Shown here in pieces: positions 1 through 6,950 of a stretch of 8,308 bases of DNA. Position numbers and translations under genes: made by a program. How positions within the stretch are numbered: position 1 is the first letter of the stretch; every line of letters begins with the position of its first letter. The stretch is from Acidobacteriota bacterium (GTDB lineage Bacteria; Acidobacteriota; Terriglobia; Bryobacterales; Bryobacteraceae), in NCBI GenBank assembly GCA_016871135.1, contig VFZQ01000203.1:1-8308 (forward strand), read 5' to 3'. Below the pieces are notes generated by a model. It made no database searches, was not told the DNA's origin, and saw only the letters and a list, made by a program, of their open reading frames with translations.

Positions 1-9
1 AAAGGACCG

Positions 10-15
10 TATAAC
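10..15 (+). promoter_or_regulatory. Probable -10 promoter box of the tRNA gene
   Basis: TATAAC matches the sigma-70 -10 consensus in five of six positions and ends eight bases before the first base of the mature tRNA. That would place the transcription start within one to three bases of the tRNA 5' end, which is normal for a single tRNA transcript. The matching -35 box would fall before the window start, so it cannot be checked here. Confidence 0.45.
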
Positions 16-23
16 AACGCCGT

Positions 24-101
<78 letters not shown>

Positions 102-313
102 TTTCTTTTGGATTTATGGCCGAGGGCGATTGCTTTTAGCTGTTTTCGTTTTGGGGCGACGGTGTGCATCGCTGCTGGTTGCCGCCTAACGAGGAAAAAC
201 CGCCTACAATCTGGATCCAGCCGCCGCGGCCTTTGCGCGCTGGGTCTTCGCCCAAAGCATGGGGTAGCCCCGGCTGCGCTGTGCATTGCCTGCTCCTAGT
301 TCGATAATACGGC
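102..313. other. Gene-free stretch between the tRNA and the peptidase gene
   Basis: These 212 bases separate the tRNA from the convergent stop codon of the M24 peptidase gene. Short open frames exist on both strands but have no recognisable protein content. I see a T-rich tail after the tRNA (102-116), a 10-base perfect palindrome CTGGATCCAG at 211-220, a small GGG/CCC hairpin at 242-253, and a GGGG-TAG-CCCC hairpin at 261-271. None of these is followed by a convincing T run, apart from the weak terminator candidate listed separately. Confidence 0.6.
195..230 (-). terminator. Weak candidate intrinsic terminator of the minus-strand gene run
   Basis: On the minus strand CCGC (229-226) can pair with GCGG (203-200), with the palindrome CTGGATCCAG in the loop, and five T follow directly (199-195). 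The outer stem is only four base pairs and the loop is long, so this is a weak structure. It is listed because it is the only stem-plus-T-run between the last minus-strand stop codon and the tRNA. Confidence 0.2.
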
Positions 314-1738
314 TTAACGCCGCGGCGGTCCCGGCGGCACCCGCTGCACCAGCCCGCCGCCTGTCTGCACAATCCGCTCCATCTCGTCTAGTTCCGACAC
401 CAGGAAGTCCGTGAAATTTTCCACGCCGGTTTCCGTGACGGCGACCACATCCTCATACCGAATGTAGAGCTTCTCGTCCGGCACCCAGAGTTGCGGGTCG
501 ATCGAGAACACATGCCCCGGTTTGAGCGGGCCGCCGCTGTACGGCCCGTCGTCATGCACCGCCAAACCGACTGGATGCGAGAACACGCCGCCGCCGCGTT
601 CGACTAACTCGCGTGCGGCGTCGAGATACACCTGTTTCGAAAATTTCGTCCGCGCGAAGACCGGCTCCATCGCCACCTTCGCTTCGTCCATGATCTGCTT
701 GGCGGTTACGCCGGGGCGGATACGCTTGATGATCGCGTTCCTGTACTCCAACACAAACTGCAACAACTCGCGCTGCACGGGCGTGTACTTGCCGCTCACG
801 GGCCACATGCGCGTCACGTCGCTCGTGTAGTAGTGATAGTCCGGCGCGAAGTCCATCAGCACCAACTGCCCGTTGTCGAGCTTCGACATGTTGCGGTAGT
901 AGTGCGCGTTCCAAATGTTCGCGGTGCCGGCGGCGGTGATCGATCGATACCCCTCCAGCCGCGCGCCGTTGACGAGGAACACATACCGCGCGGCGGCGTC
1001 GAGCTCGTACTCACTCATTCCCGACTTCGTACTCTTCATCGCTTCGAGAATTCCCTGGCCGGCGATCTGCGAGGCGCGGCGGATGAGCGCCACCTCGCGC
1101 GGGCTTTTCACGCTGCGCAGTTCGTCGAGCACCGGCGTGAGGTCGGCGATTTTCGCTCTCGGGAATCGAGTCGCGAGCATAGAGGCGAACTGCATCTCGC
1201 GCGGAATGCGGCTGTCCCATGGATCGTTCAACACCGAAGTATTCGCCGCTTGCAGCTCGAAGCGGCTCTGCGCGGAGCCTTCGCTCGGCGAGAGCAGCGT
1301 GTAGATCGTCAACGGCGGTGGATTGCGGCCTGGCGGAATGTTGAGCCAGTTGCTGGTGCGCATGACGTCGTTGTCGAGCGCGTCGTCGACGCCCGTGAGC
1401 GCCTTCAGTTGATCGGCGTCTTCAGCCGAGAGTACACGGCCTTCGCTGGCTTCAAGCCGCTGATTGCGCCTGGGAACAAAGAGCGTCGCTTTCCGCGAGC
1501 GGCCATCGAGCAACAGATACGAATGGGGCGTCTCCAGCCCGCAGAGGTAGTAGAACTCGTTGGTCTGACGCGGCATGTTGTAGCCGGGCGTGAGCGACAC
1601 GCCTTGCACAACGGCGACGGCTTGGTTGCCGATCTTGTCATAGACCTTCGCCCGGCGCGCCTTGAACTCCTCAGGCGGAAAGTCGGTTTGAAACCACTGC
1701 GCGTGGAGAGAAAGAGCGGCGAAGAAAAAAAGTCGCAT
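314..1738 (-). CDS. Secreted M24 family metallopeptidase (Xaa-Pro aminopeptidase-like)
   Basis: The 474-residue protein has the two-domain aminopeptidase P layout: an N-terminal creatinase-like domain (about 20-205) and a C-terminal pita-bread domain (about 213-450). Dinuclear-metal ligands by motif are D296 and D307 (spacing 11, as in E. coli PepP), H388 in SHPVG, D414 in SIDPQ, and E429 in RYEDV. H395 in AVHD matches a conserved active-site histidine. The fourth ligand is Asp where PepP has Glu. A short signal peptide (MRLFFFAALSLHA, cut before Q14) suggests export, so the likely role is trimming peptides with proline at position two in the periplasm or outside the cell. The start is well fixed: the TAA of the upstream dehydrogenase gene is in the same frame, with one CTC codon between it and this ATG. 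No good ribosome binding site is seen, so translation may depend on coupling. The tail after about residue 455 is Gly/Pro-rich. Confidence 0.9.
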   Translation of the reverse strand: MRLFFFAALSLHAQWFQTDFPPEEFKARRAKVYDKIGNQAVAVVQGVSLTPGYNMPRQTNEFYYLCGLETPHSYLLLDGRSRKATLFVPRRNQRLEASEGRVLSAEDADQLKALTGVDDALDNDVMRTSNWLNIPPGRNPPPLTIYTLLSPSEGSAQSRFELQAANTSVLNDPWDSRIPREMQFASMLATRFPRAKIADLTPVLDELRSVKSPREVALIRRASQIAGQGILEAMKSTKSGMSEYELDAAARYVFLVNGARLEGYRSITAAGTANIWNAHYYRNMSKLDNGQLVLMDFAPDYHYYTSDVTRMWPVSGKYTPVQRELLQFVLEYRNAIIKRIRPGVTAKQIMDEAKVAMEPVFARTKFSKQVYLDAARELVERGGGVFSHPVGLAVHDDGPYSGGPLKPGHVFSIDPQLWVPDEKLYIRYEDVVAVTETGVENFTDFLVSELDEMERIVQTGGGLVQRVPPGPPRR

Positions 1739-1741
1739 GAG

Positions 1742-3292
1742 TTATTGTCCAAACAACGCGAATGTGAAGACATCGCTCTCGGCCGCGATGGCGACGTATT
1801 GCTTGCCGTCGATCATGTACGTGATCGGTGACGCGAACAGACTGCGCCCGGTGGAGAAGTGCCACAGGTCCTTGCCGTTCTTCGCATCGACGGCGACGAG
1901 GTTGCCGTCGTCGTCACCGCTGAAGACGACGCCGCCCGCTGTCGAAACGGTGCCGGCCCACATCACGCCCGGCCCAGGCATGGCGTATTCCCACTTGATG
2001 TCGCCGCTGAGGGCGTCCAGAGCGCGCAGATAGAACTTGCCGGGCTCGGTGGGAATGCCTTCGTTGCCGGTACCGCGAAAGCCCGAGTTCGGCACGGGTT
2101 CTTTGGCGGAGGCGATGATGATATCGCACTGCTCTAGCGTCACGACGTACAGAAGGCCCGTCGCGGGGTTGTAGCTCGGCGACATCCAATTCGACGCGCC
2201 GCGCACCGACGGGCAAACCTTCGTGCCGGCGGGCGTCGGAATCTTTTCGGGGATGATCTTCGGGCGGCCCTTGTCGTCGAGCCCGGTTGTCCAATCGAGC
2301 TTCTTGACGAACGGCTTGGCGTGCAGGAACTCGCCGGTTACCCGGTCGAGCACGTAGTAAAAGCCGTTGCGGTTCGCCTGAATCAGCAGCTTGCGCGGAC
2401 GGCCTCGAAAGTTTGCATCGATGAGCACGAGGTTTTCGTTCGCGTCCCAGTCCCACACGTCGTGCGGCGTGAATTGGAAGTGCCATTTCAACTTGCCGGT
2501 GTCGCCATCGAGCGCAACGACGCTGTCGGAATACAAGTTGTCGCCGGGCCGGCGGCCGCCGTAGAAATCGGGCCACGGATTGCCGGTCGGCCAGTAGATG
2601 GTGTTGAGTGCAGCGTCGTAGGAACCGGTTGTCCACGTTGGTGCGCCGCCCATTTCGGCAGGGAAGCCGCCCCAGGTTTCAAAGCCGGGTTCGCCTTTTC
2701 CGGGCACGGTCCAGAAGCGCCACTGTTCCTTGCCCGTTTGATAGTTGATTGACGCGACGAAGCCGCGCTGGCCCGAGCCGCCGCCGGCGACGCCGACGAG
2801 TATGCCGTTCTTCAACGCCAGTGGCGCGATCGATGTTGTATAGCCTTTTTCAAACGACGCGAATTCGGTATCGAAGACGAGGTTGCCGGTTAAACGATTG
2901 AGCGCGATGAGGTGGCAATCGGCCGTCGCAAAATAGACGTTGTCGCCGAGGATTGCCGTGCCGCGGTTAACGCGCGACCCCCTTGCGCCGGTGGCTCGAT
3001 AGCGCCAGACCTGGCGGCCGGAGCGTGCATCGAGCGCGTAGATCTGATTGGTATCGGACACGTACATCAAGCCGCCGTAGACGATGGGTGACGCCTCCAG
3101 CTTCTTCGCGCCGTCGAGGCGGAACACCCACTTGGCGACGAGGTTCTTCGCGTTATCGGGTGTGATCTGCTTGAGAGGTGAGTGGCGCGTGGCGGCGTAG
3201 TCGCCGTTGTAGGTCAGCCAGTCGGCGTTGGGCGAAGTGGTGATCGAGGCCGGCGTGACCTGAGCGAGGAGGAACAAGACTGCAACGGTCAT
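1742..3292 (-). CDS. PQQ-dependent dehydrogenase (quinoprotein, methanol/ethanol family-like)
   Basis: The 516-residue protein is an eight-bladed beta-propeller quinoprotein expected to oxidise an alcohol or aldehyde in the periplasm and pass electrons to cytochrome c. Propeller tryptophan-docking repeats of the form AxDxxTGxxxW recur (86-96, 130-140, 181-191, 260-270, 312-321, 424-434, 467-477). Active-site residues by motif are W220 (PQQ stacking), N238 in TGNP (metal ligand), D281 in TPHDVWDWD (catalytic base), and R308 in NRNGF. D283 lies two residues after the catalytic Asp, the position that marks lanthanide enzymes such as XoxF. However, the usual Glu ligand in GGExGxRG is G172 here, and the vicinal Cys pair of methanol dehydrogenase is absent. 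A signal peptide covers about residues 1-16 (cut near PAS/I). There is no heme domain; the cytochrome encoded just upstream probably serves as acceptor. The substrate cannot be read from the sequence. Confidence 0.9.
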   Translation of the reverse strand: MTVAVLFLLAQVTPASITTSPNADWLTYNGDYAATRHSPLKQITPDNAKNLVAKWVFRLDGAKKLEASPIVYGGLMYVSDTNQIYALDARSGRQVWRYRATGARGSRVNRGTAILGDNVYFATADCHLIALNRLTGNLVFDTEFASFEKGYTTSIAPLALKNGILVGVAGGGSGQRGFVASINYQTGKEQWRFWTVPGKGEPGFETWGGFPAEMGGAPTWTTGSYDAALNTIYWPTGNPWPDFYGGRRPGDNLYSDSVVALDGDTGKLKWHFQFTPHDVWDWDANENLVLIDANFRGRPRKLLIQANRNGFYYVLDRVTGEFLHAKPFVKKLDWTTGLDDKGRPKIIPEKIPTPAGTKVCPSVRGASNWMSPSYNPATGLLYVVTLEQCDIIIASAKEPVPNSGFRGTGNEGIPTEPGKFYLRALDALSGDIKWEYAMPGPGVMWAGTVSTAGGVVFSGDDDGNLVAVDAKNGKDLWHFSTGRSLFASPITYMIDGKQYVAIAAESDVFTFALFGQ

Positions 3293-4041
3293 CGGGCGGC
3301 TCCTTCGTACGGGCGCAAAGACTGAGTGGCGAGAAAGGCGAGCAGATCGTTGACGTCGGAGACGGGCGGCATCATCGAGGTGTCGGCGATATCAAGCTTG
3401 GCGATGTCGGCCGATTGGAGCAGGTGCAACTGGCCCTTCGCGTCGAGTATCTGTGCGCCGTAGTTGTTGTAGTTCTTGGCGACGCCTCTGATCACCGCTC
3501 CGTCGCGCAACGTCACGTGCGCGGTACGGAATCCCTCGGCGATGCGTGCTGACGGCTTGGCGAGCGACTCGCGCAACTGCGGCAGAGTGCGCTCGGCGCC
3601 GATGTTGGAAAGATCGGGCCCGGGGTGTCCGCCCCGTCCGTTGATCATGTGGCATCCGGTGCATTTCGCCGCGCCGAAGAATGACGCACGGCCTTTGGCG
3701 GGATCTCCTGTGAGCGGCGCCGCAATCGCGGGCGAGGTGAGCGTGCGCAGAAACGCGGCGAGTTGGCGGAGCTTGTCGTCGGCGAGAGGGAAGTTCGGCA
3801 TCGTCGTGCCGGGCAGGCCGCTCTTGATGACGCTGATGAGCGCTTGATTGCCGAGGCGCGCGACGCGGCCCGAGTGTAGGCTGGGGCCTTGACTGCCTTC
3901 GCCGGTGGCGCCGTGGCAGCCCGAACAGGCGCCCATATAGGTCTGGCGGCCGGCGTCAATGGACGCGAGGTCGCGTGGAAGTTGCGCCAGTGCATGCGCC
4001 ATAAAGAGTAACGGAAGAGCGAATCGCATTGCCGCTATCAT
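3289..4041 (-). CDS. Diheme c-type cytochrome with a Pirellula/Verrucomicrobium-type heme-binding half
   Basis: The 250-residue exported protein has two heme c sites. The first half is a classical class I cytochrome c domain with C39-S-G-C42-H43 and a likely axial Met M81 in TTMPNFP. The second half has C127-T-G-C130-H131, followed by GPDLSNIG, a PSARIAEGF segment and MMPP (M223 or M224 as ligand). This order resembles the putative heme-binding domain common in planctomycete and verrucomicrobial proteins. A signal peptide ends at ALA/Q20. The open frame runs further upstream to 4368, but that part lies inside the helicase gene and looks nothing like a cytochrome. The start is therefore taken as the ATG at 4041, which overlaps the helicase TGA as ATGA; the ATG at 4029 (MRFALPLL) is an alternative. 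The stop overlaps the dehydrogenase ATG in the same way. The likely role is electron acceptor for the PQQ enzyme. Confidence 0.88.
   Translation of the reverse strand: MIAAMRFALPLLFMAHALAQLPRDLASIDAGRQTYMGACSGCHGATGEGSQGPSLHSGRVARLGNQALISVIKSGLPGTTMPNFPLADDKLRQLAAFLRTLTSPAIAAPLTGDPAKGRASFFGAAKCTGCHMINGRGGHPGPDLSNIGAERTLPQLRESLAKPSARIAEGFRTAHVTLRDGAVIRGVAKNYNNYGAQILDAKGQLHLLQSADIAKLDIADTSMMPPVSDVNDLLAFLATQSLRPYEGAAR
3300..3305 (-). promoter_or_regulatory. Ribosome binding site of the PQQ dehydrogenase gene
   Basis: AAGGAG on the minus strand lies seven bases before the ATG at 3292-3290, inside the last codons of the cytochrome gene. It is the strongest Shine-Dalgarno match among the gene starts in this window. 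It supports the chosen start and suggests the dehydrogenase is translated well even though its ATG overlaps the cytochrome stop codon. Confidence 0.75.
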
Positions 4042-6935
4042 ATCGCCCGTCTTGTAGACGCGGCACGTTTTTTCGGAGCGGCCTTTTTGACCGCGGCCGT
4101 CTTCCGCGGCGCGGGCTTCTTTCGCTGCACGCCAAGCGCCCGCTCTAACTCCGTTTCGAGGAGTTGTTTCTCCGCGGGCAGAATTACCTTGCCGAATTTT
4201 TCGGGGCGCTCCGATATCAGCGCGCGCAACCGGGAGATCCACTGCAAAGACTCGGTCGCGGGATTGTTGTCGCCCGTTTCGGCGATCAGCTTCAGAGCCG
4301 CATCGATGTCGGGCACGCTGCGATACGCCGCCAGCGCGTCCTTCGCCATGCCCGCTTGCACGTAGCACTCAGCGGCGCGCCGGTAGTCCCTCAAACCTAT
4401 ATGGCAAGCGGCTTCGAGCTTCGGTTGCGGTTCGCCGAAACTCTTGAGCACAGCCAGAGCCGACCCGAAGTTCTTGTCTTTGATGTGGGTGTGGTAGGCC
4501 TTGTCGTAGAGCTTCCGCAACCGCGGTTGGCGGTCCGGCAGATCGAGGGCTTCATAAAACGAGGGCAACACCGGCAGTAACAGCGCGGCGTTGTGACCGC
4601 TGAAAAACGCGGCCTCCATCTCTTCACACCACTCGAGCGCCTTCGGTGCGATGCCGATCTTGAACCAGCCTTCCATCTCGGCGGCGTGACGCGGGACCAG
4701 GCGAGCGAATTCGTAGATCGCGTCCATGCGCCGATCGCCCGCGTTCATGATCTTGCCGGCGCCGGACAACAGGTAACTGAGTGAGGGCTTCCCGCCCAGT
4801 TCCGCCGCGCGCGCGGCTTCCGCGAAAAAGTCGATGCGCCCCAACTCGGCCGCCATGCGGGTACGCCGCATGCCGAGCTGAAAACCGATTTCGGCGAGCG
4901 TGAGATGCGCGGCGCCGCGCGCGGCCCTGTCGGTAATCGCCGCCGCCGAATCCATCGCGCCGAGCAGCGCCACCGCCTGCCGCGCGCGCGACCACGCCAT
5001 CTCCGGCTTCACCGTCAGCAGTTGCCGCGCGTCCGATTGACAAAGCTGAATGCGTTCTTCGAGGTCGAGATTTTCTTCTTCGAGCGCCTTGATCAACGCG
5101 GCCGGAATCAACGGTGTGATCGGCGTGCCGAATAGATCCGTGTTGAGGAAGTTCACGCTGTCGCTAACGATGGACGGCGACGGATTCACGTCGAGCCAGA
5201 ACAGCCGCTCCGTCGGCCGCGACAATGCCACGCGCAGTTGGTCGATGGCCAAACGCTTGCGCAGATTTTCGACGTCGCCGCCGATGCGGAACTGGCTGAA
5301 GCCGCGGCCGATCTGCTCGATATGTTTGCCGGCGTCGAGCACGCACACCGAGCGGAAATCCAGCCCCTTCGCCTCCGACACCGTCAGCACGCTCGGCCGT
5401 ACGGCCTCGGGCACATACGGCGGAATCTCCTCGGTCAGCGACACCAGCGCGTGGCCTTCCTGCGCGCTCAATTGCATCAACACGCCGTTGAGTTCCGCGC
5501 CCGCGGCGGCGGTGCAGTAGAGAATTTGATCGGTAGCTTCGTCGTCGATCTCGGCGCGGCCAGCGCCGCTTGGCCGCTCGTGTTTGGCGAGGTTCGAGTA
5601 GAGATCCCAGACGCGGTTGACGATGCCCGCGATGGACGCCGGGCTGCGCAGATTCGCGGTCAACTTGTACTCTCCCGGCGATTTGATGCGCGCGTGCATT
5701 AGGTCGTTCAGCCAGCCCCATTCGAAGTCGGTGGGGCGCACGGTTTGCGCTTCGTCGCCGGCGATGAGGAACGAAAGCGGCGGCGAGCCGCGTTTGTCGT
5801 TGATCGCTGCGAGCTCGATCAGGGCCAAGGATTCGATGGGGGTCAAGTCCTGGCATTCGTCGAGCGCGATGCAGTCGACGCCAAGAAATTCGGCGGGGAT
5901 CTTGTCGGGCGATTTGCGAATCAACTGCACAGCGCGCCATGCAAGCGCGAGGTCGGGAAAATAGTGTTCGGCAAACGTCTTCGGCAGACCGCGGTCGAGA
6001 CGATTCACCGCGTCGTTGGCGGCCTCGACCGCCTGCGCGCCGAGGAACTTCGTACGGCGATCGCGAAACTCTTTCGCGCCGACGCGCTGCGACTGGCACG
6101 CCATGAACCGGCCGGCGCGTTCGGGCACCGCATCGCCGACGAGGTGCGCGTGTATTTCGTCATAGAGCGCGACCGGATTGCCCGTCCACGGGCCCAGCGA
6201 GCGGCTGAGCGGCACGAGATCTCGAAGCATCCGCCGCCGCCCTTCGGCGTGCGCTTCGAACGGCGTGGAGTCGTTCAGCAGACGCCGCAGAAAATTGGGA
6301 AACGTAATGACGTGAAAATTTTTCGAAGGCGGGCAGAAGCGGTCGAAGTAGTCGCGCGCCAATGTGGCGAGCTCGTTCGAATAGGTCACGTAGAGAACAT
6401 TGTTTCCGCTCTGTTCGGCGGCGTTCCAAAGCGCCGTCGTTTTGCCGGAACCCGGAAAACCTTTGAGCAGCCGCACGTTTTGGCGCGCTTCGGCGAACTG
6501 TTTTTGCGGCGGCGTCCATGGCGCGGGCGCGTATTCGTTCGCGCGCAGATCGGTGACGGTGACGGGGATATAGTGCGAATCGGGCGAATGCGGATCGAGG
6601 GGCGTGTGATCGTCATGGTGGCGAATGTCACGGAGGACGATCGATCCCTCAGGCAGCGCCTCGAAGCCTTCGGCGGCCTTTAACGGCGCAGCCCCGCGCG
6701 GGGCCCACCAGGCGTAAAAATGGCTGCCGGACGTCCCGCCAAGACGTGATCGCCGCCAGCCCTTGTTATCGCCCTGCGTGGCCTTGTACTGCACGCGGCG
6801 CGCGTCGACGGCGAGCCGCTGCATGAGAAACGAAACTCGCCGCCCAAGCGCGGTGCGGGCCTGTTCGGAAAGTTTTTCGAGGAACTCCTGGTGACAGAGA
6901 AGCGCCAGCGCCGGATGATGTTGCGCGTTTTGCAT
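4038..6935 (-). CDS. Superfamily 1 (UvrD/Rep-like) helicase with N-terminal toxin-fold-like domain and C-terminal helical repeats
   Basis: The 965-residue protein carries the SF1 motif set in order: Walker A GFPGSGKTT (159-167), motif Ia TYSNELATLAR (184-194), motif Ic ITFPNF (210-215), Walker B DECQD (359-363), motif III GDEAQ (393-397), motif IV NLRS (428-431), motif V EAKGLDF (521-527) and motif VI VALSRP (569-574). It should be an active ATP-driven translocase or helicase on DNA. Only about 90 residues separate motifs IV and V, far fewer than in UvrD, so the 2B subdomain is reduced or missing. Residues 10-115 (WRRSRLGG, HFYAWWAP, IVLRDIRHHD) resemble the RelE/ParE-like domain found at the N-terminus of some UvrD-type helicases; this is inference. 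Residues about 610-930 look like alpha-helical, TPR-like repeats. Residues 938-963 hold 12 Lys/Arg among Ala and Pro, a histone-H1-like DNA-binding tail. The start is fixed by the MOSC gene's TAG, in the same frame 15 bases upstream with no other start codon between. Confidence 0.9.
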   Translation of the reverse strand: MQNAQHHPALALLCHQEFLEKLSEQARTALGRRVSFLMQRLAVDARRVQYKATQGDNKGWRRSRLGGTSGSHFYAWWAPRGAAPLKAAEGFEALPEGSIVLRDIRHHDDHTPLDPHSPDSHYIPVTVTDLRANEYAPAPWTPPQKQFAEARQNVRLLKGFPGSGKTTALWNAAEQSGNNVLYVTYSNELATLARDYFDRFCPPSKNFHVITFPNFLRRLLNDSTPFEAHAEGRRRMLRDLVPLSRSLGPWTGNPVALYDEIHAHLVGDAVPERAGRFMACQSQRVGAKEFRDRRTKFLGAQAVEAANDAVNRLDRGLPKTFAEHYFPDLALAWRAVQLIRKSPDKIPAEFLGVDCIALDECQDLTPIESLALIELAAINDKRGSPPLSFLIAGDEAQTVRPTDFEWGWLNDLMHARIKSPGEYKLTANLRSPASIAGIVNRVWDLYSNLAKHERPSGAGRAEIDDEATDQILYCTAAAGAELNGVLMQLSAQEGHALVSLTEEIPPYVPEAVRPSVLTVSEAKGLDFRSVCVLDAGKHIEQIGRGFSQFRIGGDVENLRKRLAIDQLRVALSRPTERLFWLDVNPSPSIVSDSVNFLNTDLFGTPITPLIPAALIKALEEENLDLEERIQLCQSDARQLLTVKPEMAWSRARQAVALLGAMDSAAAITDRAARGAAHLTLAEIGFQLGMRRTRMAAELGRIDFFAEAARAAELGGKPSLSYLLSGAGKIMNAGDRRMDAIYEFARLVPRHAAEMEGWFKIGIAPKALEWCEEMEAAFFSGHNAALLLPVLPSFYEALDLPDRQPRLRKLYDKAYHTHIKDKNFGSALAVLKSFGEPQPKLEAACHIGLRDYRRAAECYVQAGMAKDALAAYRSVPDIDAALKLIAETGDNNPATESLQWISRLRALISERPEKFGKVILPAEKQLLETELERALGVQRKKPAPRKTAAVKKAAPKKRAASTRRAI

Positions 6936-6950
6936 GCCGCGCGTACCAGT

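Noticed and set aside
261..271. GGGG-TAG-CCCC hairpin as a terminator
   Set aside because: The stem is only four base pairs with a three-base loop and no T run follows on either strand.
833..1831. Long plus-strand open frame (332 codons) opposite the peptidase gene
   Set aside because: It is low in hydrophobic structure, rich in Arg/Glu/Val in the pattern of an antisense shadow, and lies opposite a clear M24 peptidase with intact motifs.
4038..4130. Low-complexity Lys/Ala/Pro coding at the helicase 3' end as a repeat or frameshift artefact
   Set aside because: The frame is continuous to a TGA that overlaps the next gene's ATG, and such basic tails are known in DNA-binding proteins.
4042..4368. 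Upstream extension of the cytochrome open frame
   Set aside because: The extra residues are Arg/Gly/Ala-rich out-of-frame helicase sequence and would bury the signal peptide; the ATG at 4041 overlaps the helicase stop.
5745..6683. Long plus-strand open frame (312 codons) opposite the helicase gene
   Set aside because: It is an antisense shadow typical of GC-rich DNA; the minus strand encodes intact helicase motifs across the same bases.
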